6,147 nt of DNA from CAMLDH01 sp966250375 (GTDB lineage: Bacteria; Pseudomonadota; Gammaproteobacteria; Burkholderiales; Burkholderiaceae_D). The DNA is taken from positions 1 through 6,147 of the forward strand of contig CBINHE010000162.1 of the NCBI GenBank assembly GCA_966250375.1, given 5' to 3'. Every line of letters starts with the position of its first letter. Position 1 is the first letter of the stretch. Made by a program: the position numbers and the translations under genes. Of this stretch, positions 5,891 through 6,147 are shown piece after piece. Under the pieces are notes generated by a model. That model searched no databases, was not told where the DNA came from, and worked only from the letters and a program-made list of their open reading frames with translations.

Positions 5891-6147
5891 ATGTCTGCCA
5901 AAGCCATTCGTCCCATCGCGCCCGATCTGCATCCGATCGCCACCGGCAATTACCGCATCGGCACCCCGGCCATCCAGGAATTCTATGAGCTCATCACGCG
6001 CTGCCTGCACCATCGCACCACCGGCGCATTGATCTACGGCCCATCGCGCATCGGCAAGACAAGGGCGATTGAATATCTGCGGTTACTGCTTGCGGAGAAT
6101 TATCCGAAGATCACGAGCTACCATGTACAAGCCGAACATAAGCCGCG
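5891..6147 (+). CDS. tnsC: TnsC/TniB-like AAA+ transposition regulator (5' part only)
   Basis: The frame is open from ATG 5891 to the window end, giving 85 codons with no stop. The start is set by AAGGAG seven bases upstream. The protein opens M-S-A-K-A-I-R-P-I-A-P and has a Walker A motif G-P-S-R-I-G-K-T at residues 50-57, after a hydrophobic strand (A-L-I-Y). Proteins of this family bind ATP, form filaments or rings on target DNA, recruit TnsB and pass on the choice made by the target-selection protein. Walker B, arginine finger and length lie outside the window. Position after tnsB makes the call secure; tniB would be an equally valid name. Confidence 0.85.
   Translation, partial: MSAKAIRPIAPDLHPIATGNYRIGTPAIQEFYELITRCLHHRTTGALIYGPSRIGKTRAIEYLRLLLAENYPKITSYHVQAEHKP

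Larger units (their letters stand above)
3121..6147 (+). mobile_element. Tn7-like transposon, left end and transposition genes (right part outside window)
   Basis: The region combines a cluster of TGTCAA-type repeats, a tnsA-like reading frame, a DDE transposase of TnsB/TniA type and an AAA+ ATPase of TnsC/TniB type, all co-oriented and tightly packed. That order is diagnostic of the Tn7/Tn5053-like superfamily; a TnsA-like gene points to the Tn7 branch. The left boundary is put at TGT 3121 because the flanking minus-strand frame ends there and such elements start with TGT. An alternative boundary is TGT 3201. Target-selection (TniQ/TnsD) and cargo genes and the right end are not in the window, so the subfamily and insertion target cannot be named. 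Confidence 0.7.

Overview
The base composition, codon use and gene families suggest a proteobacterium, probably a betaproteobacterium of the Burkholderiales. That is an inference; nothing here fixes the species. The window joins a possible host-interaction gene, a membrane transporter and the start of a Tn7-like transposon. It contains no rRNA, tRNA or CRISPR array.

Bases 1-1600 hold the 3' part of a long gene whose true start lies left of the window. Its visible N-terminal part is low-complexity and built from tandem 18-bp and 39-bp in-frame repeats. Its C-terminal part ends in a likely OTU-like (papain-fold) cysteine protease domain, with a Cys in G-M-N-C-L and a His in G-H-F-T-P-L. Such proteins are often secreted effectors or toxins, but no secretion signal can be seen because the N-terminus is missing. 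A tiny 12-codon ORF with a strong ribosome binding site and then a GC-rich terminator hairpin follow the gene.

Bases 1649-2899 encode a complete polytopic membrane protein that resembles the putative Na+/H+ antiporter family related to the NhaD/ArsB-type ion transporters. Convergent with it, at 2952-3120 on the minus strand, lies the 3' end of an unrecognised gene. Its reading frame is cut exactly where a TGTCAA motif begins.

Bases 3121 (or 3201) to the window end look like the left end and first genes of a Tn7-like transposon. They comprise a cluster of TGTCAA-type repeats (candidate TnsB-binding sites), a tnsA-like endonuclease gene broken by a frame disruption, an intact tnsB-like DDE transposase that overlaps the tnsA end by ATGA, and the first 85 codons of a tnsC-like AAA+ ATPase with a Walker A motif. 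The three genes form one operon on the plus strand. Targeting genes (TniQ/TnsD-type) and cargo would lie to the right, outside the window. The broken tnsA is the most consequential feature: if the lesion is real, the element may transpose by copy-in (cointegrate) rather than cut-and-paste, or depend on another TnsA.
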